Below, piece after piece: positions 1-5,365 of a stretch of DNA of 8,316 nt. Under the pieces are notes generated by a model. It saw only the letters and a list, made by a program, of their open reading frames with translations. It ran no database searches and was not told where the DNA came from. The first letter of the stretch is position 1, and each line of letters starts with the position of its first letter. Both the position numbers and the translations under genes were made by a program. Source of the DNA: an uncultured Bacilli bacterium (GTDB lineage: Bacteria; Bacillota_I; Bacilli_A; RF39; UBA660); NCBI GenBank assembly GCA_934140355.1, contig CAKPBH010000053.1, positions 1 to 8,316 of the forward strand, given 5' to 3'.

Positions 1-45
1 AAAAAGCTCTCTAAACCCTTATAAAATAAGGGATAGGGAGTTTTT
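1..45. terminator. Hairpin terminator at left edge, usable on both strands
   Basis: A long stem is visible: CCCTTAT (16-22) pairs with ATAAGGG (26-32) across an AAA loop, and CTCTCT (7-12) pairs with AGGGAG (35-40) with one G-T pair. The AAAAAG/TTTTT flanks extend the helix and give a T run on each strand. On the plus strand it would end a gene lying left of the window. On the minus strand it is the first good terminator below the lipoprotein gene at 426-923, so it probably ends that transcript too. Confidence 0.75.
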
Positions 46-270
46 AACCTTCAAAAACTGTCAAACTCAGGAGTATAGCAAAAAACCAAAAGAAATTCAA
101 TCTATCGTTACAAATTAAAGAAAATTTACTTTATCCTAATTTTTATAAAGCAACTTATTAATATTTTCTAAAAGTACTCTTTTTATGAGGTAAAATTTCT
201 TACTGAAGTGGAGAAAAAAAGATAAAAATAAATTAGCCAATTAAAAATATGAATTTTTTTTAATTTATGC
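46..270. other. AT-rich intergenic stretch with no supported gene
   Basis: No open frame with a ribosome binding site is seen on either strand. The sequence is very AT-rich, with scattered poly-A and poly-T runs. It separates the edge terminator from the promoter of the putative small RNA. Confidence 0.6.
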
Positions 271-299
271 TTGACAAAATATACATTATCGCTTAATAT
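271..299 (+). promoter_or_regulatory. Near-consensus housekeeping (sigma-A) promoter
   Basis: A perfect -35 box TTGACA (271-276) is followed by a 17-bp spacer and the -10 box TAATAT (294-299). This is the best promoter in the window. The predicted start, about 7 bases after the -10 box, falls near 306, exactly at the base of the first hairpin of the structured RNA. No protein gene follows on this strand before the terminator at 373-409. Confidence 0.8.
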
Positions 300-305
300 A
301 TAAAT

Positions 306-409
306 CACCAATTCAAATTTTGTATGAATTGGTGCTAGTATCACACTAGCCAACCCTTTTTATTCTTTTTGGGAGACTGTCCACAGGGGAACAGTCTCTT
401 TGTTTTTTT
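306..409 (+). ncRNA. Putative small structured RNA, about 104 nt, family not recognised
   Basis: A strong promoter and a strong terminator bracket about 104 nt with no credible open frame. Three stem-loops are visible. Stem 1 is CACCAATTCA (306-315) with TGAATTGGTG (325-334), a perfect 10 bp. Stem 2 is CTAGT (335-339) with ACTAG (345-349) and an ATCAC loop. Stem 3 is the terminator stem. Between stems 2 and 3 lies an unpaired pyrimidine-rich linker (350-370) containing CCAACCC; C-rich single-stranded segments are known to pair with SD sequences in several Gram-positive trans-acting sRNAs. Part of stem 1 can re-pair with the linker, because TTGG at 329-332 matches CCAA at 350-353, so two folds are possible. 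It does not look like 6S, SRP, tmRNA, a tRNA or a riboswitch that I recognise. A regulatory RNA is the inferred role. The transcription unit is well supported; the function is not. Confidence 0.65.
373..409 (+). terminator. Intrinsic terminator of the small RNA
   Basis: GAGACTGT (373-380) pairs perfectly with ACAGTCTC (391-398). CC/GG can extend the stem inside it, with A390 bulged. A T-rich tail (TTTG plus seven T, 399-409) follows. There is no T run on the opposite side, so it works only on the plus strand and does not serve the convergent lipoprotein gene, whose stop codon is 16 bases away. Confidence 0.88.
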
Positions 410-425
410 AGACAAATTAGAAAAT

Positions 426-923
426 TTAGTTGGTTTTCTTTTCTTTTACGACATATTTATCTTTAAACCATTCTTTTTTAATGGTGATAATATATGTTTT
501 CTCATTATCCAGTAGATATCTACTATCAGAGGTATATTCTCCATTTTGGTATTGATAATATGAATTGTCTATGTTACAAACTGCTTTATCTGAAGGTAGG
601 ATATTTGCATTATTATTTACATCTACATCATAATAAATGGTGACTTTGTGCTCAGACTCCTTCTCCTTAGAGGATGTTTTAACATAATTAATCGCAATCA
701 TTTTTGATTGATTATCTTTATAAAGATAATAATTTTTTTGACTACAACTCTCCATAGACCAACTTCGATAAGACATCGTATCAAATAATTCCATTGAATT
801 ACTAATTATTTTTTCTTCTTGTAAAATATCTGTTATTTTTAATTTTTCTTTGCTGCTGCTTTCACAACCACACAAGCTAAATAGACAAATTATTAAACAA
901 AATAAACATAAGATTTTTTTCAT
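426..923 (-). CDS. Small putative lipoprotein, function unknown
   Basis: This is a 165-residue protein with a classic lipoprotein signal: a positive MKK start, a hydrophobic core (residues 4-18) and the lipobox LCGC, with the lipidated Cys at 20. It should be exported, lipid-anchored and exposed outside the membrane. The mature part is about 145 residues, polar and rich in Lys, Ser and Tyr, with only two further cysteines (60 and 116). It has no membrane segment and no domain that I recognise; alternating Tyr/Ile/Val stretches (around 77-102 and 143-160) suggest a beta-rich fold. The ATG is supported by AAAGGAG six bases upstream (complement of 930-936). No clear minus-strand promoter was found in 937-1100. 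It stands alone: its upstream neighbour is divergent and the small RNA is convergent. Function cannot be inferred from the sequence. Confidence 0.85.
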   Translation of the reverse strand: MKKILCLFCLIICLFSLCGCESSSKEKLKITDILQEEKIISNSMELFDTMSYRSWSMESCSQKNYYLYKDNQSKMIAINYVKTSSKEKESEHKVTIYYDVDVNNNANILPSDKAVCNIDNSYYQYQNGEYTSDSRYLLDNEKTYIITIKKEWFKDKYVVKEKKTN

Positions 924-1064
924 ATTGATCTCCTTTACTATTTCTTACTCATTAAATTATCTTTATGATTCAACTAAATACTACTAGGATAAAAATTAGT
1001 CCTATTTATTGACTTTTTTGGTTCTAGTTTTTTTATACTCAATTTATTTTCTTGGTTCATCTTC

Positions 1065-1093
1065 TTGAATCTAGTATTTTATTTAGGTTAAAT
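1065..1093 (+). promoter_or_regulatory. Weak promoter candidate upstream of the palindrome
   Basis: TTGAAT (1065-1070), a 17-bp spacer and TTAAAT (1088-1093) match four of six positions in each box. If used, transcription would start near 1100, just before the palindrome at 1111-1130, leaving a leader of about 130 nt before the small gene. A TTGACT/TATACT pair at 1009-1039 has a poorer 19-bp spacer. In such AT-rich DNA chance matches are common. Confidence 0.3.
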
Positions 1094-1110
1094 ATCTCAC
1101 TGCTCTTTCT

Positions 1111-1130
1111 ATACTTACTTAAGTAAGTAT
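1111..1130. promoter_or_regulatory. Perfect 20-bp palindrome, likely operator
   Basis: ATACTTACTT is followed directly by its exact reverse complement AAGTAAGTAT. With no loop it is a poor RNA hairpin but an ideal site for a dimeric repressor. The GTAAGTA-type half-sites recall operators of winged-helix regulators such as the MarR and HxlR families; that link is inference. It lies between the two divergent genes and just downstream of the weak plus-strand promoter candidate, where a bound protein would block transcription. No regulator gene is in the window. Confidence 0.5.
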
Positions 1131-1232
1131 AACATATATCTTTTAAAATATATACTCTTTTTCTAAAATTAGGTATCCACCATAGTAACTTTTGATTATC
1201 ATTAATATACTATTACTAGGTAGGTGATAGAA

Positions 1233-1397
1233 ATGTACGGATATGGATATGGCTATCCAGCAGCAGGATACGGCTACGATGGATATGGTGGTGGCAACTG
1301 GTTTTGGATTATCATTATTGTTTTAATTATTTTCTTTATTTTATTCTGGGGTAATGGATGCAACAATAGAGGACAGGGACCAAACTGTTGCCACTAA
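1233..1397 (+). CDS. YjcZ-like Gly/Tyr-rich small membrane peptide
   Basis: This is a 54-residue gene. The peptide starts with four Gly-Tyr repeats (residues 2-8 and again 12-21), continues with a Trp-bounded hydrophobic helix of Ile, Val, Leu and Phe (residues 23-39), and ends in a short Gly/Asn tail with three cysteines (43, 52, 53) and His54. The ATG is preceded by AGGTGAT (1222-1228), a match to the 3' part of the SD consensus, four bases away. An intrinsic terminator begins at the stop codon. A Gly/Tyr-rich N-terminus plus one membrane helix is typical of the small YjcZ/SscA-type proteins that occur widely in spore-forming Bacillota, some linked to spore assembly. The Cys-rich tail differs from the Bacillus versions I know. 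No sporulation sigma-factor promoter was convincing, so a spore role is inference only. Confidence 0.8.
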   Translation: MYGYGYGYPAAGYGYDGYGGGNWFWIIIIVLIIFFILFWGNGCNNRGQGPNCCH

Positions 1398-1435
1398 AAA
1401 GAGAGACACTTGATAAAAAAGTGCCTCTTTTCTTT
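1396..1435. terminator. Shared terminator between convergent genes
   Basis: CACTT (1407-1411) pairs with AAGTG (1419-1423), and AAAAGAG (1397-1403) with CTCTTTT (1425-1431), with small A bulges and a G-C pair between. TTTTCTTT follows on the plus strand and five T on the minus strand. It ends the YjcZ-like gene on the plus side and overlaps the stop codon of the tandem glycosyltransferase on the minus side, ending that operon. Confidence 0.82.
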
Positions 1436-3263
1436 AGAAATTATGCTTGCTAAAATATTTATCCCGATCTAGGGTATGTCCCCATTTCTTTTTCATATAT
1501 TCTTGTTCTTTTTTAAATCTCTCTTGTTTATCTTTGCTTGCTTCATATCCCCGACTTTTACTTTCGTAATGCATTACTTCTACATTTGACAGGCATACAT
1601 TATAGTATCCTTGGTTTAATATTTTTAAATTTAAATCAACATCGTTTAAAGCGACTTTTAAGTTCTCGTCAAAACCTTTAACTTGTAAAAATTTTTCTTT
1701 TTTTATCATGAGACATGCGGCAGTTACAGCGGTATAGTTATAAGGCATAACTAATCTTCCAAATAAGCCGTTGTCCTGATAACTATTTGCAACATAAATA
1801 TGTCCCGCGACGCCACCAAAGCCTAAGACAACGCCGGCATGTTGAACTAGTTTATCTGGATATAACAATTTGGCACCAACGCAACCAACATGTTCTTGAG
1901 CCGCATACCCTACCATCCACTCTAGCGTATCTTCTTGAATGATTTTGGTATCATTGTTTAAAAAAAGTAAATATTCTCCCCTAGCGTGTTTAACGCCTTC
2001 ATTATTTAAGGCTGAATAATTAAATTCTTTATCAATACGAATTACTTTAAAGTTTTTCTTTTTTTGATATTCCAAAAATAAATCCTTAGTTTCTTTTTCA
2101 CAGCTACCATTATCAATTACAATTATTTCAAAGTTTGAATAAGTATTTTTTTGATATAAAGATTCGAAACATCTTCTACTTATTTTCGCCTGGTCTCTCA
2201 TGGGGATGATAATACTTACTAATGGTTTATTTGTCCAATATTTTACTAAATAAGTACTTACTCTTTTATTATCGATAACTTCTCCTTTGATCCCTCTTCT
2301 CTTTAAACTATCTTCTAAGGCTTTTTTTCCAGCAAGATAAGCATAACTTTTATTTCCTAAATATCCTGCTGTTGAGGTAGCCGTTTGACGCCAGTGGTAT
2401 AAAACTTTTTCAATATGATAAATTTCTTTTGTTTCTTCCGTTATCCGAAGGAAAAGGTCGTAGTCTTGACTGCCATCGTAAGCCTTTCTAAAGCCACCTA
2501 TTTTTCTGACTAAACTTGTTCTTAGGACACATAGATGACAGATATAATTCACTCCCATTAGGGTATCTGGAGAATAATCTGGTTTGAAGTGGGGTTCCAT
2601 ATAATTTCCCTTAAAGTCGATTTTGTCTTCATCACTATAAATCATATCCAGTTTTTTATTTTGGTTTAGGGCCTCTACAACGTAATACAAACTATCTTTT
2701 TCAATAGTATCATCGTTATCAATTAAGGCGATAAATTCTCCTTTAGCAAGAGAAATTGCGGTATTAGAAGCCTCACTGATGTGCCCATTTTTTTTGCGAT
2801 AAGCAACATGAATTTGGTCGTATTTTTGTTCATATTCTTTTAATACTTCGATAGTCTCTTCTAGGGTAGAATGATCATCACTAATACATATCTCAAAGTT
2901 ATCATAACTTTGGTTTAGTAGGCTATCTAAGCATTCTTTTAGTAGGGGTTTTGAAACGTTATAAGTTGGGATGATAAAACTAATTAAGGGGCGATATTTT
3001 AATTCTTTTCTTTCTATATTTTTTCTTTGTTCTTCTAAATATTTTAAATAAGAAGATTGATTTAAAAATAAATTAGAAACTCCCCCTCCTCTTTTTAGGG
3101 CAACAAAAAATGATTTTAAATATTGCTTCATAATCCGAGGTGGAATTAAAAAATGATGACGATACCAAGCAAAATAGATGGCTTTTTTACTTAAATATAA
3201 AAATTTTTCTATTTTTGAAAACACTTTTCTTTGTAAAAAACTTTGTTTCTTTTTTTCTTCCAT
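1434..3263 (-). CDS. Tandem-domain GT2 glycosyltransferase
   Basis: This 609-residue protein contains two GT-A fold family-2 domains in one chain. After a basic, amphipathic N-terminal segment (1-90), likely to touch the membrane, domain 1 starts at LISFIIPTYN (93-102) and carries the metal/nucleotide motif DNDD (182-185), YSDEDK (209-214), SQDYDLFLR (265-273) and HWR (290-292). Domain 2 starts at LVSIIIPMRD (348-357) with NNDT (436-439), NDVDL (540-544) and HYESKSRG (566-573). This two-domain layout is common in O-antigen, capsule and rhamnan-type polysaccharide synthesis, where each domain can add one sugar from a nucleotide donor at the cytoplasmic face. Donor and linkage cannot be read from the sequence. 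An SD (GAGGG) sits six bases before the ATG and touches the stop region of the upstream glycosyltransferase, so the two are probably translationally coupled. It is the last gene of the operon. Confidence 0.9.
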   Translation of the reverse strand: MEEKKKQSFLQRKVFSKIEKFLYLSKKAIYFAWYRHHFLIPPRIMKQYLKSFFVALKRGGGVSNLFLNQSSYLKYLEEQRKNIERKELKYRPLISFIIPTYNVSKPLLKECLDSLLNQSYDNFEICISDDHSTLEETIEVLKEYEQKYDQIHVAYRKKNGHISEASNTAISLAKGEFIALIDNDDTIEKDSLYYVVEALNQNKKLDMIYSDEDKIDFKGNYMEPHFKPDYSPDTLMGVNYICHLCVLRTSLVRKIGGFRKAYDGSQDYDLFLRITEETKEIYHIEKVLYHWRQTATSTAGYLGNKSYAYLAGKKALEDSLKRRGIKGEVIDNKRVSTYLVKYWTNKPLVSIIIPMRDQAKISRRCFESLYQKNTYSNFEIIVIDNGSCEKETKDLFLEYQKKKNFKVIRIDKEFNYSALNNEGVKHARGEYLLFLNNDTKIIQEDTLEWMVGYAAQEHVGCVGAKLLYPDKLVQHAGVVLGFGGVAGHIYVANSYQDNGLFGRLVMPYNYTAVTAACLMIKKEKFLQVKGFDENLKVALNDVDLNLKILNQGYYNVCLSNVEVMHYESKSRGYEASKDKQERFKKEQEYMKKKWGHTLDRDKYFSKHNF

Positions 3264-3274
3264 AACAATCCCTC

Positions 3275-4417
3275 TTATTTCATTATTTTTTGATAACTTT
3301 CTACAATTTTATCCCAGGTAAAGTTTTCCTTAATATGTTTTTTTGCTTTAGGAGAAAGTTCTTCTTTCTTATCATTTAGTAATTTCGTATCATCTAGTAT
3401 TTTGGTTAGGCTATTTTTTTCTTTAAAGTAAAGTGCATTATCCTCTCCGATATCATGATTAAAACAAACATCGTATAAAATATTTAAATCAGTTAAGGAT
3501 AAGGCCTCTATTAAGCTAGGATTCGTTCCGCCTACTGAATGTCCATGGATATAGAGATAAGCATTTTTTCGAATGGTTGCCAGTTTAATTTGGTCATATA
3601 CCCCATCAATAAAAATGATTCTTTTATCGCGTTCGCATCCTGTTATTTTTAATAGGTCAGAGTAATAATTACTACTACTCAGATTGGTAATAATCACCAA
3701 TTTTTTCTTGATTTTACTCTTCATAAATTCTTCTATTACCAACTCATAATTATTCTCAGGAACGCATCTTCCTACCATCAAAAGATAGTCATCTTTTTTT
3801 AAGTGATACTCTTTTAAAATTTTTTCTTCATCAATTTTGGTAAAATCATAAAAATTGGTTCCATAGGCAATGTACGTTGTTTTTGCTTTTTTGTACTTTT
3901 TTTGAATATATGCCTCAATGCCTAGGCCGTCACAGACAACTAAATCGGCATTTCTTATCATCGACCACTCGGATAGCAAAAAACACCACTGAATGATTTT
4001 GTTCCACTTACTTCTTAAGTGTTCTAATCCATCAGGATTGATATAAATTTTGATTTGGTATTTTTTTCTTAGGCTATGATTAAACGCTAGTAAGGGTCCT
4101 AATTTTAGACCTAGAATATAAATATATGCATTCATTATTTTATTTTTTTTAATATAACTAAGCGTACTTAAATAGGACTTTATGGTATAAAAAAACATTT
4201 TAGCACTACTATTTGTCTTGATATAAAAATAATAAATAAATAAATGATTGTTTATTTTTTTTAACTGTTTATTTTTTTTCTTATCGCAGGTTAGCTCTCC
4301 TACATAAATTGTGGTATCTTTATCGTGATAGTGGTCAACTAAATTGGTAACGAAAGTTTCCCAACCTCCATATTTGGCTTGATAGCCTCTTGAACCTAAA
4401 ATAAAAATATTCTTCAT
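3275..4417 (-). CDS. DUF1972/GT4 glycosyltransferase, rhamnosyltransferase-like (WchF/Cps2T/RgpA type)
   Basis: A 380-residue GT-B fold enzyme. The N-terminal half (1-187) has the DUF1972 hallmark GSRGYQAKYGGWETFV (8-23) and INPDGLEHLRSKW (126-138). The C-terminal half is a family-4 donor-binding domain with VGRCVPENN (215-223) and HGHSVGGTNPSLIEAL (291-306), including Glu304. In streptococci this family includes WchF/Cps2T and RgpA, which transfer an early rhamnose from dTDP-rhamnose onto a lipid-linked sugar in capsule or rhamnose-polysaccharide synthesis. Rhamnose as donor is therefore likely but not proven here, and no rml genes are in the window. The ATG follows AAGGA with a five-base spacer. 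It is the first gene of a two-gene unit, 11 bases before the tandem GT2 gene, transcribed from an extended -10 promoter at 4451-4459. Confidence 0.88.
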   Translation of the reverse strand: MKNIFILGSRGYQAKYGGWETFVTNLVDHYHDKDTTIYVGELTCDKKKNKQLKKINNHLFIYYFYIKTNSSAKMFFYTIKSYLSTLSYIKKNKIMNAYIYILGLKLGPLLAFNHSLRKKYQIKIYINPDGLEHLRSKWNKIIQWCFLLSEWSMIRNADLVVCDGLGIEAYIQKKYKKAKTTYIAYGTNFYDFTKIDEEKILKEYHLKKDDYLLMVGRCVPENNYELVIEEFMKSKIKKKLVIITNLSSSNYYSDLLKITGCERDKRIIFIDGVYDQIKLATIRKNAYLYIHGHSVGGTNPSLIEALSLTDLNILYDVCFNHDIGEDNALYFKEKNSLTKILDDTKLLNDKKEELSPKAKKHIKENFTWDKIVESYQKIMK

Positions 4418-4450
4418 GTTTTTCCTTCTTTCTAGATAATAACTAAATCA

Positions 4451-4459
4451 ATTATATCA
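4451..4459 (-). promoter_or_regulatory. Extended -10 promoter for the two glycosyltransferase genes
   Basis: On the minus strand the sequence reads TGATATAAT, a perfect TATAAT with the extended TG motif. No good -35 box is seen at 16-18 bp, which extended -10 promoters can tolerate. Its first T is the last base of the T run of the terminator at 4459-4499, so transcription stops and restarts within a few bases. The start would lie near 4444, giving a leader of roughly 27 nt before the DUF1972 glycosyltransferase. Confidence 0.6.
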
Positions 4460-4499
4460 AAAAAAAACATAATCTTCTATACTAGACTATGTTTTTTTT
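4459..4499 (-). terminator. Terminator below the SDR gene
   Basis: ACATA (4467-4471) pairs with TATGT (4488-4492), and TCT with AGA inside it, separated by one mismatch. The A run (4459-4467) and T run (4492-4499) flank the stem, lengthen the helix and give a nine-T tail on the minus strand. It lies directly after the SDR stop codon at 4507 and separates that gene from the glycosyltransferase pair. By symmetry it could also act on the plus strand, where no gene needs it. Confidence 0.72.
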
Positions 4500-4506
4500 A
4501 AATTTT

Positions 4507-5265
4507 TTAGATAGCTGTATAGCCACCATCAATCGGTAAAATAGCACCAGTTACATAACTTGCCTCATCACTTGCTAAGAAAATAGCACCGGCATTAAGT
4601 TCTCCTTCACGTCCATATCTTCCAACTGGAACAGTTGCTTTCATATAATTGGTAAATTCTTCGGTAATTAAAGTATCGTGCGTAAGTTCTGTATCAAAAT
4701 ATCCAGGACAAATGGCATTACAAGTAATATTATATTTAGCAAGTTCTGCACTAACCGCTCTTGTAAAATTAATTACTCCACCTTTAGAAGAATGATAAGC
4801 AATGGTTCCCATGGCCATATTTCCAACCATTCCATACATGGAAGCAATATTAATAATACGACCATAATGATTTTTTTTCATTAAGTTTCCAAATTCTCTC
4901 GTTACATAAAAGACACTATTTAAATCGGTATCAATGGTAAACTGCCATTCCTCATCTGTCATTTCTAATACGCCATTATTCTTAGCAGAACCAGCACAAT
5001 TTACTAGGATATCACATTTATGAAAAACATCTTCTACTTGTAAGGCAGCATTTTTAATAGAGGAAACATCCGTAACATCACATTCAATTGCTAAACATTT
5101 TCTGCCCATTTCTTCAATTTGCTTTTTTACTTCTTCTAATTTTTGAATTCTTCTAGCCATAATAACGACATCAGATCCTTGCTTTGCAAACGCAATAGAC
5201 ATTTGTCTTCCCAGTCCACTAGATGCTCCAGTAATAACAGCGACTCTTCCTGTTAAATCAAACAT
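4507..5265 (-). CDS. Short-chain dehydrogenase/reductase (SDR), substrate uncertain
   Basis: A 252-residue classical SDR, the usual length for the family. It has the cofactor loop TGASSGLG (12-19), Asp63 next to the adenine pocket, NCAG (89-92, a variant of NNAG), and the catalytic set Asn116, Ser142, Tyr157 and Lys161. PG is at 187-188. Arg38 and Arg39 after the second strand suggest a preference for NADP(H). Closest in feel are gluconate 5-dehydrogenase-type and FabG-type (3-oxoacyl-ACP reductase) members; the sequence does not decide between them. The chosen start is the ATG at 5265, which begins MFDLTGR as in relatives and has GAGAGG six bases upstream; an in-frame TTG at 5286 would add seven residues that are in fact the SD region. 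It has its own promoter (5311-5339) and terminator, so it is probably a separate unit and not necessarily part of glycan synthesis. Confidence 0.88.
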   Translation of the reverse strand: MFDLTGRVAVITGASSGLGRQMSIAFAKQGSDVVIMARRIQKLEEVKKQIEEMGRKCLAIECDVTDVSSIKNAALQVEDVFHKCDILVNCAGSAKNNGVLEMTDEEWQFTIDTDLNSVFYVTREFGNLMKKNHYGRIINIASMYGMVGNMAMGTIAYHSSKGGVINFTRAVSAELAKYNITCNAICPGYFDTELTHDTLITEEFTNYMKATVPVGRYGREGELNAGAIFLASDEASYVTGAILPIDGGYTAI

Positions 5266-5286
5266 AATCTTCCTCTCTCCTTTCAA

Positions 5287-5302
5287 AGGATATTTCTATC
5301 CT
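5287..5302 (-). promoter_or_regulatory. 5'-end hairpin in the SDR leader
   Basis: On the minus strand AGGATA, a GAAA loop and TATCCT form a perfect 6-bp stem capped by a stable GNRA tetraloop. Given the promoter at 5311-5339, the transcript would start two or three bases before it, so the hairpin sits at the very 5' end of the mRNA, a position known to protect Gram-positive mRNAs from 5'-end decay. Its 3' arm can instead pair with AAGGA just downstream (TCCTT with AAGGA, TGA loop), giving a competing fold near the ribosome binding site. Confidence 0.5.
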
Positions 5303-5310
5303 CTTATAAG

Positions 5311-5339
5311 ATTTTACCAAAAGAAGAAATTTATTTCAA
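5311..5339 (-). promoter_or_regulatory. Promoter of the SDR gene
   Basis: Read on the minus strand: TTGAAA (complement of 5334-5339), an exact 17-bp spacer, and TAAAAT (complement of 5311-5316) preceded by TG, so it also has the extended -10 motif. Transcription would start near 5304, about 40 bases before the SDR start codon. It lies in the 100-bp gap after the membrane protein gene, where no terminator is seen, so read-through from the upstream operon may add to its output. Confidence 0.72.
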
Positions 5340-5365
5340 TCTTTATTGATATTTATTCGCAAGTA

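Larger units (their letters stand above)
924..1232. other. Divergent intergenic region between lipoprotein and YjcZ-like gene
   Basis: About 300 bp carry the start signals for the lipoprotein gene (minus) and the small Gly/Tyr-rich gene (plus). No protein-coding frame is supported. Visible elements are a perfect 20-bp palindrome (1111-1130), a weak plus-strand promoter candidate (1065-1093), and a loose inverted repeat TAGGA (985-989) / TCCTA (1000-1004) with a 10-base AT-rich centre, on the lipoprotein side. Confidence 0.6.

Noticed and set aside
306..410. Riboswitch or attenuator leader rather than a free RNA
   Set aside because: No plus-strand gene follows the terminator; the next gene is convergent, so there is nothing for a leader to control.
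1131..1160. AT-rich near-palindrome around TTTTAAAA
   Set aside because: Its arms do not align as an inverted repeat and such patterns are expected in DNA of this composition.
1434..3263. NDVDL in place of EDVDL in the second GT2 domain as a lost catalytic acid
   Set aside because: In this two-domain GT2 subfamily NDVDL is, as far as I recall, the usual form, so it is not evidence of inactivity.
4678..4884. Plus-strand open frame of 68 codons
   Set aside because: It lies wholly inside the well-supported SDR gene on the other strand, has no good SD, and its product has no recognisable feature.
5266..5286. TTG start for the SDR gene, seven residues longer
   Set aside because: The extra codons are the purine-rich SD region itself, and relatives start at the equivalent of MFDLTGR.
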